Assembly (NCBI GenBank): GCA_017255395.1
Contig: JAFKDC010000020.1
Coordinates: 53,130 to 117,129, forward strand
DNA length: 64,000 nt
DNA from: Enemella evansiae
Lineage (GTDB): Bacteria > Pseudomonadota > Alphaproteobacteria > Rhodobacterales > Rhodobacteraceae
Reading direction: 5' to 3'
Both the position numbers and the translations under genes were made by a program. Below the pieces are notes generated by a model. The model had not been told where the DNA came from, ran no database searches, and worked only from the letters and a program-made list of their open reading frames with translations. Positions within the stretch are counted from its first letter, which is position 1. Every line of letters begins with the position of its first letter. This document shows positions 52,549 through 61,435 of this stretch, one piece after another.

Positions 52549-53568
52549 ATGAAAATCTATCCCATTCTTACCACGGCGGCCGCGCTTGCGGTTGCCGCAG
52601 GCGGAGCTGTGTCGGCCCAGACGCTCGAGGAGGTCCGTGAACGCGGTCATTTGAACTGTGGCGTGTCCCCCGGTGTCACCGGGTTCTCGAACCCCGATGA
52701 CGAGGGCAACTGGTCCGGCTTCGACGTCGAGGTCTGCCGGGCCGTGGCGGCGGCGGTGCTCGAGGACGCGGACGCCGTGCGCTACACGCCGCTTTCGAAC
52801 ACGGAGCGTTTCACCGCGCTGCAATCGGGCGAGATCGACATGCTCTCGCGGACGACGACCCGGACACTGAACCGCGACACTGCCCTGGGCCTGAACTTTG
52901 CGCCTGTCATGTTCTACGACGGCCAGGGGTTCATGGTGCGTCAGGACATGGAGGTTTCCAGCGTCATGGAACTGGACGGCGCCACGGTCTGCACCTCGGC
53001 GGGCTCCACGACCGAACTGAACCTTGCGGACTACTTCGAAGCCAATGGCCTTAGCTATGAGCCGGTGCGTTTCGACCGCGCCGACGAGGTGCTGGCCGCC
53101 TATGACGCGGGGCGCTGCGACGTCTACACCTCGGACCATTCCGGCCTTGCCGCGCGACGTCTGGTGATGACCGACCCGGAAGAGCATATCGTGCTTCCGG
53201 AAACCATTTCCAAAGAGCCGCTCGCCCCGGCGGTGCGTCACGGCGACGACCAGTGGTTCGATATCGTGACATGGACGGTCTATGCGCTGATCGAAGCCGA
53301 GGAATACGGCGTGACCCAGGGCAATGTCGACGAGATGGCAGGGTCCGAGAACCCCAATATCGCGCGCATGCTCGGGGCCGAAGGCTCGCCGGTGGGCGAA
53401 TGGGTTGGGCTGGACAACAAGTGGGTTCACCGGGCCATCGCCGCGGTCGGCAACTACGGAGAGATCTTCGAGCGCCACGTGGGGCCGGATACGCCGCTTG
53501 GCATCGAACGCGGGATGAACGCGCTGCACACCGATGGCGGGCTTCAGTACGCCATGCCCTTCAAGTGA
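52549..53568 (+). CDS. aapJ: General L-amino-acid ABC transporter binding protein (AapJ/BztA type)
   Basis: A 339-residue periplasmic binding protein, longer than ordinary family 3 proteins and matching the AapJ/BztA size. Signal peptide cleavage is likely after about residue 22 (VSA-Q). Family segments include RGHLNCGVSPGVTGFSNPD, GFDVEVCRAVAAAVL and TDGGLQYAMPFK at the end. The system normally imports a broad range of L-amino acids; here it may carry the operon's amide or amino-acid substrate. Confidence 0.91.
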   Translation: MKIYPILTTAAALAVAAGGAVSAQTLEEVRERGHLNCGVSPGVTGFSNPDDEGNWSGFDVEVCRAVAAAVLEDADAVRYTPLSNTERFTALQSGEIDMLSRTTTRTLNRDTALGLNFAPVMFYDGQGFMVRQDMEVSSVMELDGATVCTSAGSTTELNLADYFEANGLSYEPVRFDRADEVLAAYDAGRCDVYTSDHSGLAARRLVMTDPEEHIVLPETISKEPLAPAVRHGDDQWFDIVTWTVYALIEAEEYGVTQGNVDEMAGSENPNIARMLGAEGSPVGEWVGLDNKWVHRAIAAVGNYGEIFERHVGPDTPLGIERGMNALHTDGGLQYAMPFK

Positions 53569-53576
53569 TCTGACCC

Positions 53577-53607
53577 GCGCCTTCGCCGTCTTGCGCGGCG
53601 GAGGCGC
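53577..53607 (+). terminator. Intercistronic hairpin after the Aap binding protein
   Basis: A 12-bp stem with one mismatch (GCGCCTTCGCCG/CGGCGGAGGCGC), loop TCTTGCG, followed by TTCTTCTC. It lies 9 bp after the binding-protein stop and 43 bp before the permease, a typical attenuator/stabiliser position. Confidence 0.65.
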
Positions 53608-53649
53608 TTCTTCTCGCTCTCCCAGACCTTCCGACAAAGGATTTCACCC

Positions 53650-54843
53650 GTGCCTGTTTCGCGCGATCTTGGCCCCATGGCCGCACCAAAACCGGCTTTC
53701 TGGACGCGGTCGCGAATCCGGTCCGTGCTGGTCCAGTTGGCTTTCGTGACCCTGCTTGTCCTGCTCATCCAGTTCCTGCTGTCCAACACGATGCAGAACC
53801 TTGCGCGGCAGGGCATTGCGTCGGGCTTCGGCTTTCTCGAAAACCGCGCGGGCTTTGACATCGCCATCGCCTTTCTCGATTTCGACCGGAACGGCACCTA
53901 TCTGGACGCCTTCCGGACCGCCATCGTCAACACGATTGTCCTGGCCGTGCTTGGCATCGCGCTGGCGACCCTGCTGGGGTTCATGATCGGTCTGGCGCGG
54001 GTTTCGCCGAACTGGCTGATCTCGCGGCTGGCTGCTGTCTATATCGAGACGTTCCGCAATATCCCGCTGCTCTTGCAGCTGTTCTTTTGGTATTTCGCCA
54101 TTCTCAGGCCGCTGCCCGGCCCGCGCCAGAGCCTTGATGTCGCCGATACGGTTTTCCTGAGCAATCGCGGCCTCTACATGCCGAAACCCCTGCTCGATTC
54201 CGGGGCGCAGCTTGTGCTTCTTGCCCTGCTGGCGGGGCTGATCTTCGCCCTTTTCATGGCGCGGTCCGCCCGTCAGCGCCGGGCCGCGACCGGACGCTCT
54301 GTCGCGGTCGCGCATTGGTGGCTTATCGGGCTGGTGGGGCTGCCTGTTTTGACGGGGTTTGCCACGGGGGCCTCGGTCGAACTGTCCGTTCCCGCGTTGC
54401 AGGGCTTCAACTTCCGTGGCGGTATGGTGATCCTGCCGGAAATGCTGGCCGCCCTGCTGGGCTTGTCGATCTATATCGCCGCGGCTGTCGGAGAGATCGT
54501 GCGGTCGGGTATCCAGGGGATCGACCACGGCCAGACCGAGGCGGCGCAGGCCATGGGGCACACGCGCGGCCAGATCATGCGCTTTGTCGTCATCCCGCAG
54601 GCCATGCGCATCATTATTCCGCCCCTGACGACGCAGTATCAATCGCTGGCCAAGAACACCTCTCTCGCCTCGGCGATCGCGTTCCCCGAGATCATTTCGA
54701 TCGTTGCGGGCACGACGCTGACGCAGACCGGGCAGGCCATGGAGACGATCGCGCTTGCGATGCTGTTCTATCTGACGGTGAGCCTTTTCATCGCGGCGGT
54801 GATGAATTTCTTCAACTGGCGCGTGATGCGGCGTTCATTCTGA
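53650..54843 (+). CDS. aapQ: General L-amino-acid ABC transporter permease (AapQ/BztB type)
   Basis: A 397-residue permease, the large size typical of AapQ, with an N-terminal helix (LAFVTLLVLLIQFLL), VYIETFRNIPLLLQLFFWYF near 128 and an EAA-type loop (HGQTEAAQAMGHTRGQ). It begins with GTG, 8 nt after AAGGA. The partner permease starts 7 bp after its end. Confidence 0.91.
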   Translation: MPVSRDLGPMAAPKPAFWTRSRIRSVLVQLAFVTLLVLLIQFLLSNTMQNLARQGIASGFGFLENRAGFDIAIAFLDFDRNGTYLDAFRTAIVNTIVLAVLGIALATLLGFMIGLARVSPNWLISRLAAVYIETFRNIPLLLQLFFWYFAILRPLPGPRQSLDVADTVFLSNRGLYMPKPLLDSGAQLVLLALLAGLIFALFMARSARQRRAATGRSVAVAHWWLIGLVGLPVLTGFATGASVELSVPALQGFNFRGGMVILPEMLAALLGLSIYIAAAVGEIVRSGIQGIDHGQTEAAQAMGHTRGQIMRFVVIPQAMRIIIPPLTTQYQSLAKNTSLASAIAFPEIISIVAGTTLTQTGQAMETIALAMLFYLTVSLFIAAVMNFFNWRVMRRSF

Positions 54844-54850
54844 GGCAACC

Positions 54851-55954
54851 ATGACAGACACCCTTACCTCTTCTCCGATTAAGGCGCCGTCCACGGTCAT
54901 CGGGCCGCTCGACTGGATACGCAAGAACCTGTTCCCGGACTGGCGCCAGGGGCTGTTGACCGTCGTGGTGCTGTGGCTGCTTGTCCGCACGGTCCCGCCG
55001 CTGGCCGACTGGCTGTTTCTCGATGCGGCCTGGACGGGCGACCGGGATGACTGCGTTGCGGCAAGCGGCGCCTGCTGGGCCTTCGTCAACGCGCGATGGG
55101 GTCAGTTCATCTATGGCTTCTATCCGGTCGAGCATCGCTGGCGGGTCGACCTGTCCATGCTGGCGCTGGTCGCCTCGATTGCCGTGCTGTTCCTGCCGCG
55201 CGTTCCGCACAAAGGCTGGATCGTCACGGGAAGCTTCGTCGCGCTTCCGGTGGTTTGCTTTGCGCTGCTGCACGGTGGTCCGGTCGGGCTTGAGGTCGTT
55301 CCGACCGACCGCTGGGGGGGCTTCATGCTGACGCTGGTCGTGGCGGTGGCCGGTATGCTGGGGGCCTTGCCCATCGGTATCCTGCTGGCCCTGGGGCGGC
55401 GGTCGCAGATGCCGGCGATCCGCATTTTCTGCGTCACCTTCATCGAACTCTTCCGCGCGGTGCCGCTGATCACGGTTCTTTTCATGGCGTCAGTGATGCT
55501 GCCGCTGTTCATGCCGCAGGGGTTCAGCATGGACAAGCTTCTGCGCGCCCTGATCGGCGTTGCCCTTTTCAACGGGGCGCTCATGGCCGAAGTGGTGCGG
55601 GGCGGTCTGCAAGCCATCCCCAAGGGCCAGTTCGAAGCGGCCACGGCCGCGGGCATGGGCTACTGGAAGATGATGATCTTCGTTGTCCTGCCACAGGCAC
55701 TTCGTACGGTGATCCCCGGGCTTGTGAACACCTATGTGGCGATCATCAAGGACACGACACTGGTTCTGATCATCGGGCTTTTCGACCTTCTGGGCATCGT
55801 CCAGGCCGGTATCGCATCAAGCGACTGGCTGGCGCCGTCGGTCACCACCTCGGGCTATGTCTTTGCGGGTTTCGGCTTTTGGGCTTTGTGCTTCGGCCTC
55901 TCGCGCTACTCGATACATCTGGAAGGCAAGCTGAACACGGGGCGCCAGCGATGA
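54851..55954 (+). CDS. aapM: General L-amino-acid ABC transporter permease (AapM/BztC type)
   Basis: A 367-residue permease resembling AapM, with [22 protein letters not shown] near 197, the EAA-type loop ([16 protein letters not shown]) and [18 protein letters not shown] near 298. It overlaps the ATPase gene by 4 bp. Confidence 0.91.
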   Translation: MTDTLTSSPIKAPSTVIGPLDWIRKNLFPDWRQGLLTVVVLWLLVRTVPPLADWLFLDAAWTGDRDDCVAASGACWAFVNARWGQFIYGFYPVEHRWRVDLSMLALVASIAVLFLPRVPHKGWIVTGSFVALPVVCFALLHGGPVGLEVVPTDRWGGFMLTLVVAVAGMLGALPIGILLALGRRSQMPAIRIFCVTFIELFRAVPLITVLFMASVMLPLFMPQGFSMDKLLRALIGVALFNGALMAEVVRGGLQAIPKGQFEAATAAGMGYWKMMIFVVLPQALRTVIPGLVNTYVAIIKDTTLVLIIGLFDLLGIVQAGIASSDWLAPSVTTSGYVFAGFGFWALCFGLSRYSIHLEGKLNTGRQR

Positions 55955-56748
55955 CACGACACAGCCATGACTTTCGAAACAATCTGAACGGAACAGGGAT
56001 CATGCAGGACGCAGACGACATCATCCGTATCGAGGAACTCAACAAATGGTATGGAGAGTTTCACGTCCTTCAGGACATCAACCTGAGCGTCAGGCCCGGC
56101 GAGAAAATCGTGATCTGCGGACCCTCGGGGTCAGGCAAGTCGACGCTCATCCGCTGTATCAACCAGCTGGAAACGCATCAGATGGGTGCCATCAGGATCG
56201 ACGGTCAGGAAATCCATGCCGAGATGAAGAACATCGAGGCGCTGCGGGCGAAGGTCGGCATGGTGTTCCAGAACTTCAACCTTTATCCGCACCTCAGCGT
56301 GCTGGAGAACCTGGTGCTTGCGCAGGTCTGGGTGCATCGGGTGCCCCGAAGGGAAGCCGAGGACCGGGCCCGGCATTATCTTGCCCGGGTGCATATTCCC
56401 GATCAGGCGGACAAGTTCCCCGGTCAGCTTTCGGGCGGTCAGCAGCAGCGCGTCGCCATTGCCCGCGCTCTGTGCACAAGGCCGCAGATCATGCTTTTCG
56501 ACGAACCGACATCCGCGCTTGACCCGGAAATGATCAAGGAGGTTCTGGATGTCATGATAGAGCTCGCGCAGGAAGGCATGACGATGGTCTGCGTGACGCA
56601 TGAGATGGGTTTTGCCCGCAAGGTCGCCAACCGTGTCGTCTTTATGGATGGAGGTCGCATTGTCGAAGAGGCTGAACCTGAAGAGTTCTTCCAGAATCCG
56701 CAGACGGACCGCGGCCGTCTGTTCCTGTCGCAGGTTCTTGAGCACTGA
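55951..56748 (+). CDS. aapP: General L-amino-acid ABC transporter ATPase (AapP/BztD type)
   Basis: A 265-residue ATPase with Walker A GPSGSGKS, signature [15 protein letters not shown] and Walker [12 protein letters not shown]. The start MTRHSHD overlaps the permease stop (ATGA); a second Met (MQDADD, residue 18) is an alternative start. It completes the Aap importer. Confidence 0.92.
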   Translation: MTRHSHDFRNNLNGTGIMQDADDIIRIEELNKWYGEFHVLQDINLSVRPGEKIVICGPSGSGKSTLIRCINQLETHQMGAIRIDGQEIHAEMKNIEALRAKVGMVFQNFNLYPHLSVLENLVLAQVWVHRVPRREAEDRARHYLARVHIPDQADKFPGQLSGGQQQRVAIARALCTRPQIMLFDEPTSALDPEMIKEVLDVMIELAQEGMTMVCVTHEMGFARKVANRVVFMDGGRIVEEAEPEEFFQNPQTDRGRLFLSQVLEH

Positions 56749-56801
56749 GTCATGAACCCCGCAACAGCGCATTTTCAACACACCGGTTCGGAGCTCTGGT
56801 G

Positions 56802-57692
56802 ATGACAGAAACATCGGCGAAATCCGGCATGGTTGCCAAGCCCAAGACAGTGGAAGAATTCCGCGAGCGCCTTGTGGGGGAACGGCATCTGTTCACCAGC
56901 CGCATGCTTGATGCCGGGGCCTGGGCTATCGAAAACCAGCGTGTGGTCGCTTTGGAAACGCTGTCGGTGATGGCGCAGAAATCGCAACTGAACCCGTCGA
57001 TCTTTGTCCGGCTGGCAAAGGCCATGGGGTTCGACGGCTTTTCCGAGATGCAGCGGATCTTCCGGGCGCCGCTGCACGATGCGTATCCCGAATCCCTGTC
57101 CGAGCGGATTTCGCACAGCCAGGGCGACGAACTGGTTCAGGATCCTTCCGATCTTGCCGCCATGGGGCAGTCCTTCTGTCGCGCGAACGCGGCGTCGCTG
57201 GCGCATCTGGGAAGCCGTCTGGCCGAACTGCCCCTGTCCGAAGCGGTAACGCTGATCCTCGAGTCGCGAACGGTGCACGTGATCGGACTCGACCGCTCTT
57301 TTCCGGTGGCGTCCTATCTGTCTTACGCGCTGCGGCGCGCGGGCTGCCAGGCCATCCAGATCAGCGGCACCGGCAGCACGCCCGAGGATCAGATCAAGGT
57401 GATGCGGCCCGGGGATCTTTTGATTTCCATCAGCTTTCCGCCCTATGCGCCCTCGACGGTTGACGCCACACATCAGGCGCTGGCAGCGGGTCTGCCGGTG
57501 CTGGCCATCACGGACACCCCGATAAGCCCGATCACCCAGGACGCCGTTGTGGTCCTGACGGTGGATGACGCGGAACTGCACGGGTTCCGTTCGCTGACCG
57601 CCGTCATGAGCCTTGTCCAGACATTGGCCATCGGCCTTGCGTATCGGCGCCGCGGCTCCGGCGGGCTTGACCTCGACCTGATCAACGCCTGA
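56802..57692 (+). CDS. MurR/RpiR-family transcriptional regulator (HTH + SIS domain)
   Basis: A 296-residue regulator with an N-terminal RpiR helix-turn-helix (about 20-90: MLDAGAWAIENQRVVALETLSVMAQKSQLNPSIFVRLAKAMG split over two helices) and a C-terminal SIS sugar-isomerase-like sensing domain (VIGLDRSFPVASYLSYALRRAG near 160-182). GGAG lies 8 nt before the ATG at 56802. It is encoded inside the operon it probably regulates through the palindrome at 51229. Effectors of SIS domains are often phosphosugars, but amino-acid or hydantoin-related effectors occur. Confidence 0.9.
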   Translation: MTETSAKSGMVAKPKTVEEFRERLVGERHLFTSRMLDAGAWAIENQRVVALETLSVMAQKSQLNPSIFVRLAKAMGFDGFSEMQRIFRAPLHDAYPESLSERISHSQGDELVQDPSDLAAMGQSFCRANAASLAHLGSRLAELPLSEAVTLILESRTVHVIGLDRSFPVASYLSYALRRAGCQAIQISGTGSTPEDQIKVMRPGDLLISISFPPYAPSTVDATHQALAAGLPVLAITDTPISPITQDAVVVLTVDDAELHGFRSLTAVMSLVQTLAIGLAYRRRGSGGLDLDLINA

Positions 57693-57707
57693 GGAGGCGC
57701 ACGTACT

Positions 57708-59096
57708 ATGCTCTATGATCTCGTGATTTCAAACGGGACCGTCGCCACCGCCTCGGATGTGTTCAACGCGGATATTGGCATTCACCAGGGAAAGATCGCC
57801 CAGATCGGTGGCCTGATGGAGGGCAGGGAGGTGATCGATGCCTATGGCCGCTATGTCCTGCCCGGCGGGATCGACAGTCACGTCCACATTGCCCAGCCTT
57901 CCGGTCCGGGTATCGAGATGGCCGATGACTTCAACAGCGCCACGCGGTCGGCGGCCTTTGGCGGCAACACGATGGTCATGCCGTTCTGTCTGCAGGAGAG
58001 GGGCCAATCGCTGACCTCAGCCTTCCGGGACTACCTGGCCCAGGCCGAGGGACAGAGCCACGTCGACATCGGGTTTCACCTGATCGTCACCGATCCGACG
58101 CCGAACGTGCTGGGCCAGGAGCTTCCCGCGCTGATCGAAGAGGGGCACACCTCGGTCAAGGTTTTCATGACCTACGAGGCCATGCGTATGGACGATGCCG
58201 AGATCCTTGCCACGATGGATGTCGCCCGGCGCCACGGCGCAAAGGTTCTCGTGCATTGCGAGAACGAAGACGTGATTGCCTTTCTCGCCCGGCGCGCCGA
58301 AGAGGCCGGAGACATGGCCCCGCGCGCCCATGCCACGACGCGGCCCGTCGCGGCCGAACGCGAAGCCACGCATCGCGCGCTGACACTGGCGGAAGTGGTC
58401 GATGTGCCTATCGTGATCGTCCATGTTTCGAACGGTGCGGCGATGGAAGAGATCGCGCGGGCGCGCATGCGGGGCGTCAACATCACGGCCGAGACATGTC
58501 CGCAATATCTTGTGCTCGAGGCAGACGACCTGTCGCGTGACAACTGGGAAGGGGCGAAATTCGTCTGCTCGCCGCCTCCGCGCGACCGCACCGAGCAGGA
58601 CAATTGTTGGCGTGGACTTCAATCCGGCCTGTTCGAGCTTTTTTCCTCGGATCACTGCCCCTTTCGCTATGCCGATGACAGGGGCAAGCGGAACGCCGAG
58701 GGGTTGCGCAGTTTTCGCCATATCCCGAACGGTATTCCCGGTGTCGAAACACGCTTGCCGATCCTGTTTTCAGAGGGTGTCATGAAGGGGCGGATCGATT
58801 TGCCCCGCTTTGTTGCGCTGACCGCGACCAACCATGCCAAGACGTACGGCCTCTACCCGCAAAAAGGGACGATCGCGATTGGCAGCGATGCCGATATTGC
58901 AATCTGGAACCCCGAGACCCGTGGCGTCATCCGGCACGCGGACCTGCACGACGGAGCGGATTACACCCCCTACGAGGGGTTCGAGGTTCAGGGCTGGCCC
59001 GAAACGGTCCTGCTGCGCGGAAAAACCGTGATCGACAAGGGCGCCATGATCGCGCAGGGCCAGGGCGCCGTGGTCGCCCGTTGCGGTGGAGGGTGA
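57708..59096 (+). CDS. Dihydropyrimidinase/hydantoinase-family cyclic amidohydrolase
   Basis: A 462-residue amidohydrolase with the full dinuclear-metal set: His58 and His60 (SHVHI), carbamylated Lys151 (SVKVFM), His183 (VHCEN), His239 (VHVSN) and Asp315 (SSDHCPF), at almost the same positions as in known bacterial dihydropyrimidinases/hydantoinases. It opens a cyclic amide or ureide ring in the cytoplasm. It is last in the operon with an amino-acid importer and a PLP enzyme, suggesting release of an N-carbamoyl amino acid; no carbamoylase is seen here. Confidence 0.9.
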   Translation: MLYDLVISNGTVATASDVFNADIGIHQGKIAQIGGLMEGREVIDAYGRYVLPGGIDSHVHIAQPSGPGIEMADDFNSATRSAAFGGNTMVMPFCLQERGQSLTSAFRDYLAQAEGQSHVDIGFHLIVTDPTPNVLGQELPALIEEGHTSVKVFMTYEAMRMDDAEILATMDVARRHGAKVLVHCENEDVIAFLARRAEEAGDMAPRAHATTRPVAAEREATHRALTLAEVVDVPIVIVHVSNGAAMEEIARARMRGVNITAETCPQYLVLEADDLSRDNWEGAKFVCSPPPRDRTEQDNCWRGLQSGLFELFSSDHCPFRYADDRGKRNAEGLRSFRHIPNGIPGVETRLPILFSEGVMKGRIDLPRFVALTATNHAKTYGLYPQKGTIAIGSDADIAIWNPETRGVIRHADLHDGADYTPYEGFEVQGWPETVLLRGKTVIDKGAMIAQGQGAVVARCGGG

Positions 59097-59202
59097 CCCG
59101 TCACGGCCTGCCCGCCGACCGTGAAGAACGTCGTTGCAGCTCGTGCAGTCGAAGGATGGGCCAGCACTTTTGCGCCGGGCGGTCACCCCGGGTTGCGGCA
59201 GG

Positions 59203-60231
59203 TCATGACGGTGCTTTCTGCCAGAAGGCAGAGACATAGGCGTCTTTCGGGCGCCTGCCCGAGGCGCGCCAGGCAGAGCGGACCGCGGTGGCCAGCTCCC
59301 GCTCTCCCGCGAACCAGAGGAAAATGTCCTGCCCCCCGGCAATCGCGGCCTCGGTGTCCTGTGCCATCCGGTCCCGCTGTCCCGGCGCGGCGTGGTCGAT
59401 CTGTAGCCCCGGATGCGTCGGGAACGGGTAGGCCGTGCTCGCGGTGTCGGCGTAAAGCGTGATGCGTCCGGTCGCGTTCGGGTTTGCTTCGAGAATGCGG
59501 GCAATTGCCGGGAAGGCGGTTTCGTCCCCGAAGCCCCGCAGCGCGCCGGACACCAGACAGCCGCCGCCCCCCGGGGCGGTGACCAGCACCTGCTGGCCGA
59601 AGCGCGCGGTTCGCGCCCAATGCGTCGCGCGCCCTCCGGCGTGCTCGAAAAGATCGAAGCAAAGCCGCCCGCGCGCCGTATCGACCGCGCGCGCGGTGTA
59701 GACCGGAAGGTGCAGCCTGTCTTCGCCCTTGGGCCAGTCGGTCGCGCCGTTCTGCGCCACCGTCGGCCAGCGTGGCGCGCGCCCCTCGGGCGGGATGCCA
59801 AGCCGGAAATGGATCGCCGCATCGGAGAAGCGCGACACGTCGCCCTGCAGGGTCACCCGCAGGAAGCCGCCGGAAATGGGCTGGACGCCGACCAGGGTCA
59901 TGATGCCGACATTGGCGGGAAGACGTGCCTGCCGTGGCGCATCGCTCCAGCGGATCGCGTCTGCGAGCTGGGGCATATGGGTGCCGATCTGCGCCACGAG
60001 CGCGTCTTTCAGAACCTGCAGGTACTCGGCATGTGGCGCGCGGATCGCGATCTGAAGCCCGTCGACGCAGGGCAGGAAGTCTATCCTGCCATAGAAGGTT
60101 TCAAGCGCGAGACCCTCTGCGTCGTCCCGTACCACGGCCAGGTCGTGTTCTCTGGCCTGTGCAAGGGCGCCCCGCCGCAGCAGCGCGAATTCCATCTCGA
60201 AAGGGGCGGTGCGGGCGGTGGACTCAGACAT
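59203..60231 (-). CDS. Siderophore-interacting protein (flavin ferric-siderophore reductase)
   Basis: A 342-residue protein with an N-terminal domain of about 95 residues that resembles DUF2218, then a siderophore-interacting FAD-binding domain and a C-terminal SIP NAD(P)H domain (LYADTASTAYPFP, WFAGERELATAVRSAW). SIP proteins reduce ferric siderophores in the cytoplasm to free iron. It is last in a three-gene operon with receptor and MFS permease and overlaps the MFS gene by 8 bp. Confidence 0.85.
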   Translation of the reverse strand: MSESTARTAPFEMEFALLRRGALAQAREHDLAVVRDDAEGLALETFYGRIDFLPCVDGLQIAIRAPHAEYLQVLKDALVAQIGTHMPQLADAIRWSDAPRQARLPANVGIMTLVGVQPISGGFLRVTLQGDVSRFSDAAIHFRLGIPPEGRAPRWPTVAQNGATDWPKGEDRLHLPVYTARAVDTARGRLCFDLFEHAGGRATHWARTARFGQQVLVTAPGGGGCLVSGALRGFGDETAFPAIARILEANPNATGRITLYADTASTAYPFPTHPGLQIDHAAPGQRDRMAQDTEAAIAGGQDIFLWFAGERELATAVRSAWRASGRRPKDAYVSAFWQKAPS

Positions 60232-61435
60232 GCAGCACCGCCTTCTGCCCCGAAACGCGCCAGATCATCGGCAGCGCCGCAAGCGAGAGCGCGCAGGCGA
60301 GACCGAAGAAGAACCCATAGCCGAAATGCTCGGCCAGCAACCCCGCGGCGGTTCCCGAAACCATTGAGACCCCGGCATCCATGCATTGGAAAAGCGTGAA
60401 GTCGACACCGCCCTGACGCGGGTCGGACCAGACCATGAACTGACCGTAGAGGGCGACGAAGCCAAAGGCCATGACGGCGGCACTGGCCACCATCGCCGGC
60501 GGCGCGACAAGGGCCGCCGGCAGGATCGTGTCGCCCGCCGACAGGGCCACGATTGCCAGGATCGCCGATTGCAGCGCAACCGCGCCGACCAGCACGCTTT
60601 GGGCGCCGAACCGACGCACGAACCCGCCGCCCAGCATCGCCCCGAGAAAGCCCAGCGTCAGGCTGCCGACGCCGCTCAGGATGCCGAGGCTTGCCAGATC
60701 ATAGCCCGCGTCGATGAAGAAGGGCCCGAACATGCCTATCGCGGTTTTCTGCGCCACGACGTAGAGCGCGGCGATCCACAGCCCCTTGCGGACCTCCGGG
60801 CGCCGGAGGGCGGCTTTGAGGCTTGGTGTATGGGCGCGCGGCAGGGCCATGGGGCTGCGGGCGATGCGTGTGAAGGGCAGGCAGAGCATGGCGATCACCA
60901 GCGCCATCGCCCAGCTGGCGCCAAGCCATCCGACGCGGTCCACAAGGATGAGGAACACGCCGCCGCCGATTGCAGAGCCGAGATAGGCCCCGCCGACCTG
61001 CGCGGCATTGCCCCAGCCGTAGCGCGTGTTCCGCAGCGCGGCGACGGCATAGCCGTCACAGGCGATATCGACGGTGGCGGTCGCGAAGGCCGCAACCATC
61101 AGGATGGCCAGCACCGGCAGCACCGGGAAGGGCCCGACGAGTCCGACCGCCAGCAGCGCGGCAATCACCACCGTCACGCCGCTCAGCACGATCAGGGCCG
61201 ACCGGTCGCGCCCGCCATCGGGCAGGCGGAACCGCTCGATCCGGGGCGCCCAGAGGAACTTCAGCGCCCAGGGAAGCACCAGCAGCGAGACCAGCCCGAT
61301 CTGGTCCAGCGGAAGCTCCTGCGCCCGCAGCACACCGGGCAGCCCGGCCCAGGTCACCCCGCCAATGACGTTCTGCATCACGTAGACGCCACCGATGGCC
61401 CCGATGACGCGCCAGTGTCCCCCTTGCCCCGACAT
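60224..61435 (-). CDS. MFS siderophore transporter (RhtX/FptX type)
   Basis: A 403-residue, twelve-helix permease of the RhtX/FptX-like major-facilitator branch that carries ferric siderophores across the inner membrane. The start at MSGQGGH is used because its ATG overlaps the receptor stop (ATGA); the longer upstream frame has no homology. The assignment as siderophore permease rests on gene context as much as on sequence. Confidence 0.8.
   Translation of the reverse strand: MSGQGGHWRVIGAIGGVYVMQNVIGGVTWAGLPGVLRAQELPLDQIGLVSLLVLPWALKFLWAPRIERFRLPDGGRDRSALIVLSGVTVVIAALLAVGLVGPFPVLPVLAILMVAAFATATVDIACDGYAVAALRNTRYGWGNAAQVGGAYLGSAIGGGVFLILVDRVGWLGASWAMALVIAMLCLPFTRIARSPMALPRAHTPSLKAALRRPEVRKGLWIAALYVVAQKTAIGMFGPFFIDAGYDLASLGILSGVGSLTLGFLGAMLGGGFVRRFGAQSVLVGAVALQSAILAIVALSAGDTILPAALVAPPAMVASAAVMAFGFVALYGQFMVWSDPRQGGVDFTLFQCMDAGVSMVSGTAAGLLAEHFGYGFFFGLACALSLAALPMIWRVSGQKAVLHV

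Noticed and set aside
59101..59124. TCACGG/CCGTGA inverted repeat between convergent genes as a terminator
   Set aside because: Only a 6-bp stem with a 12-nt loop and no T-run; may be chance.
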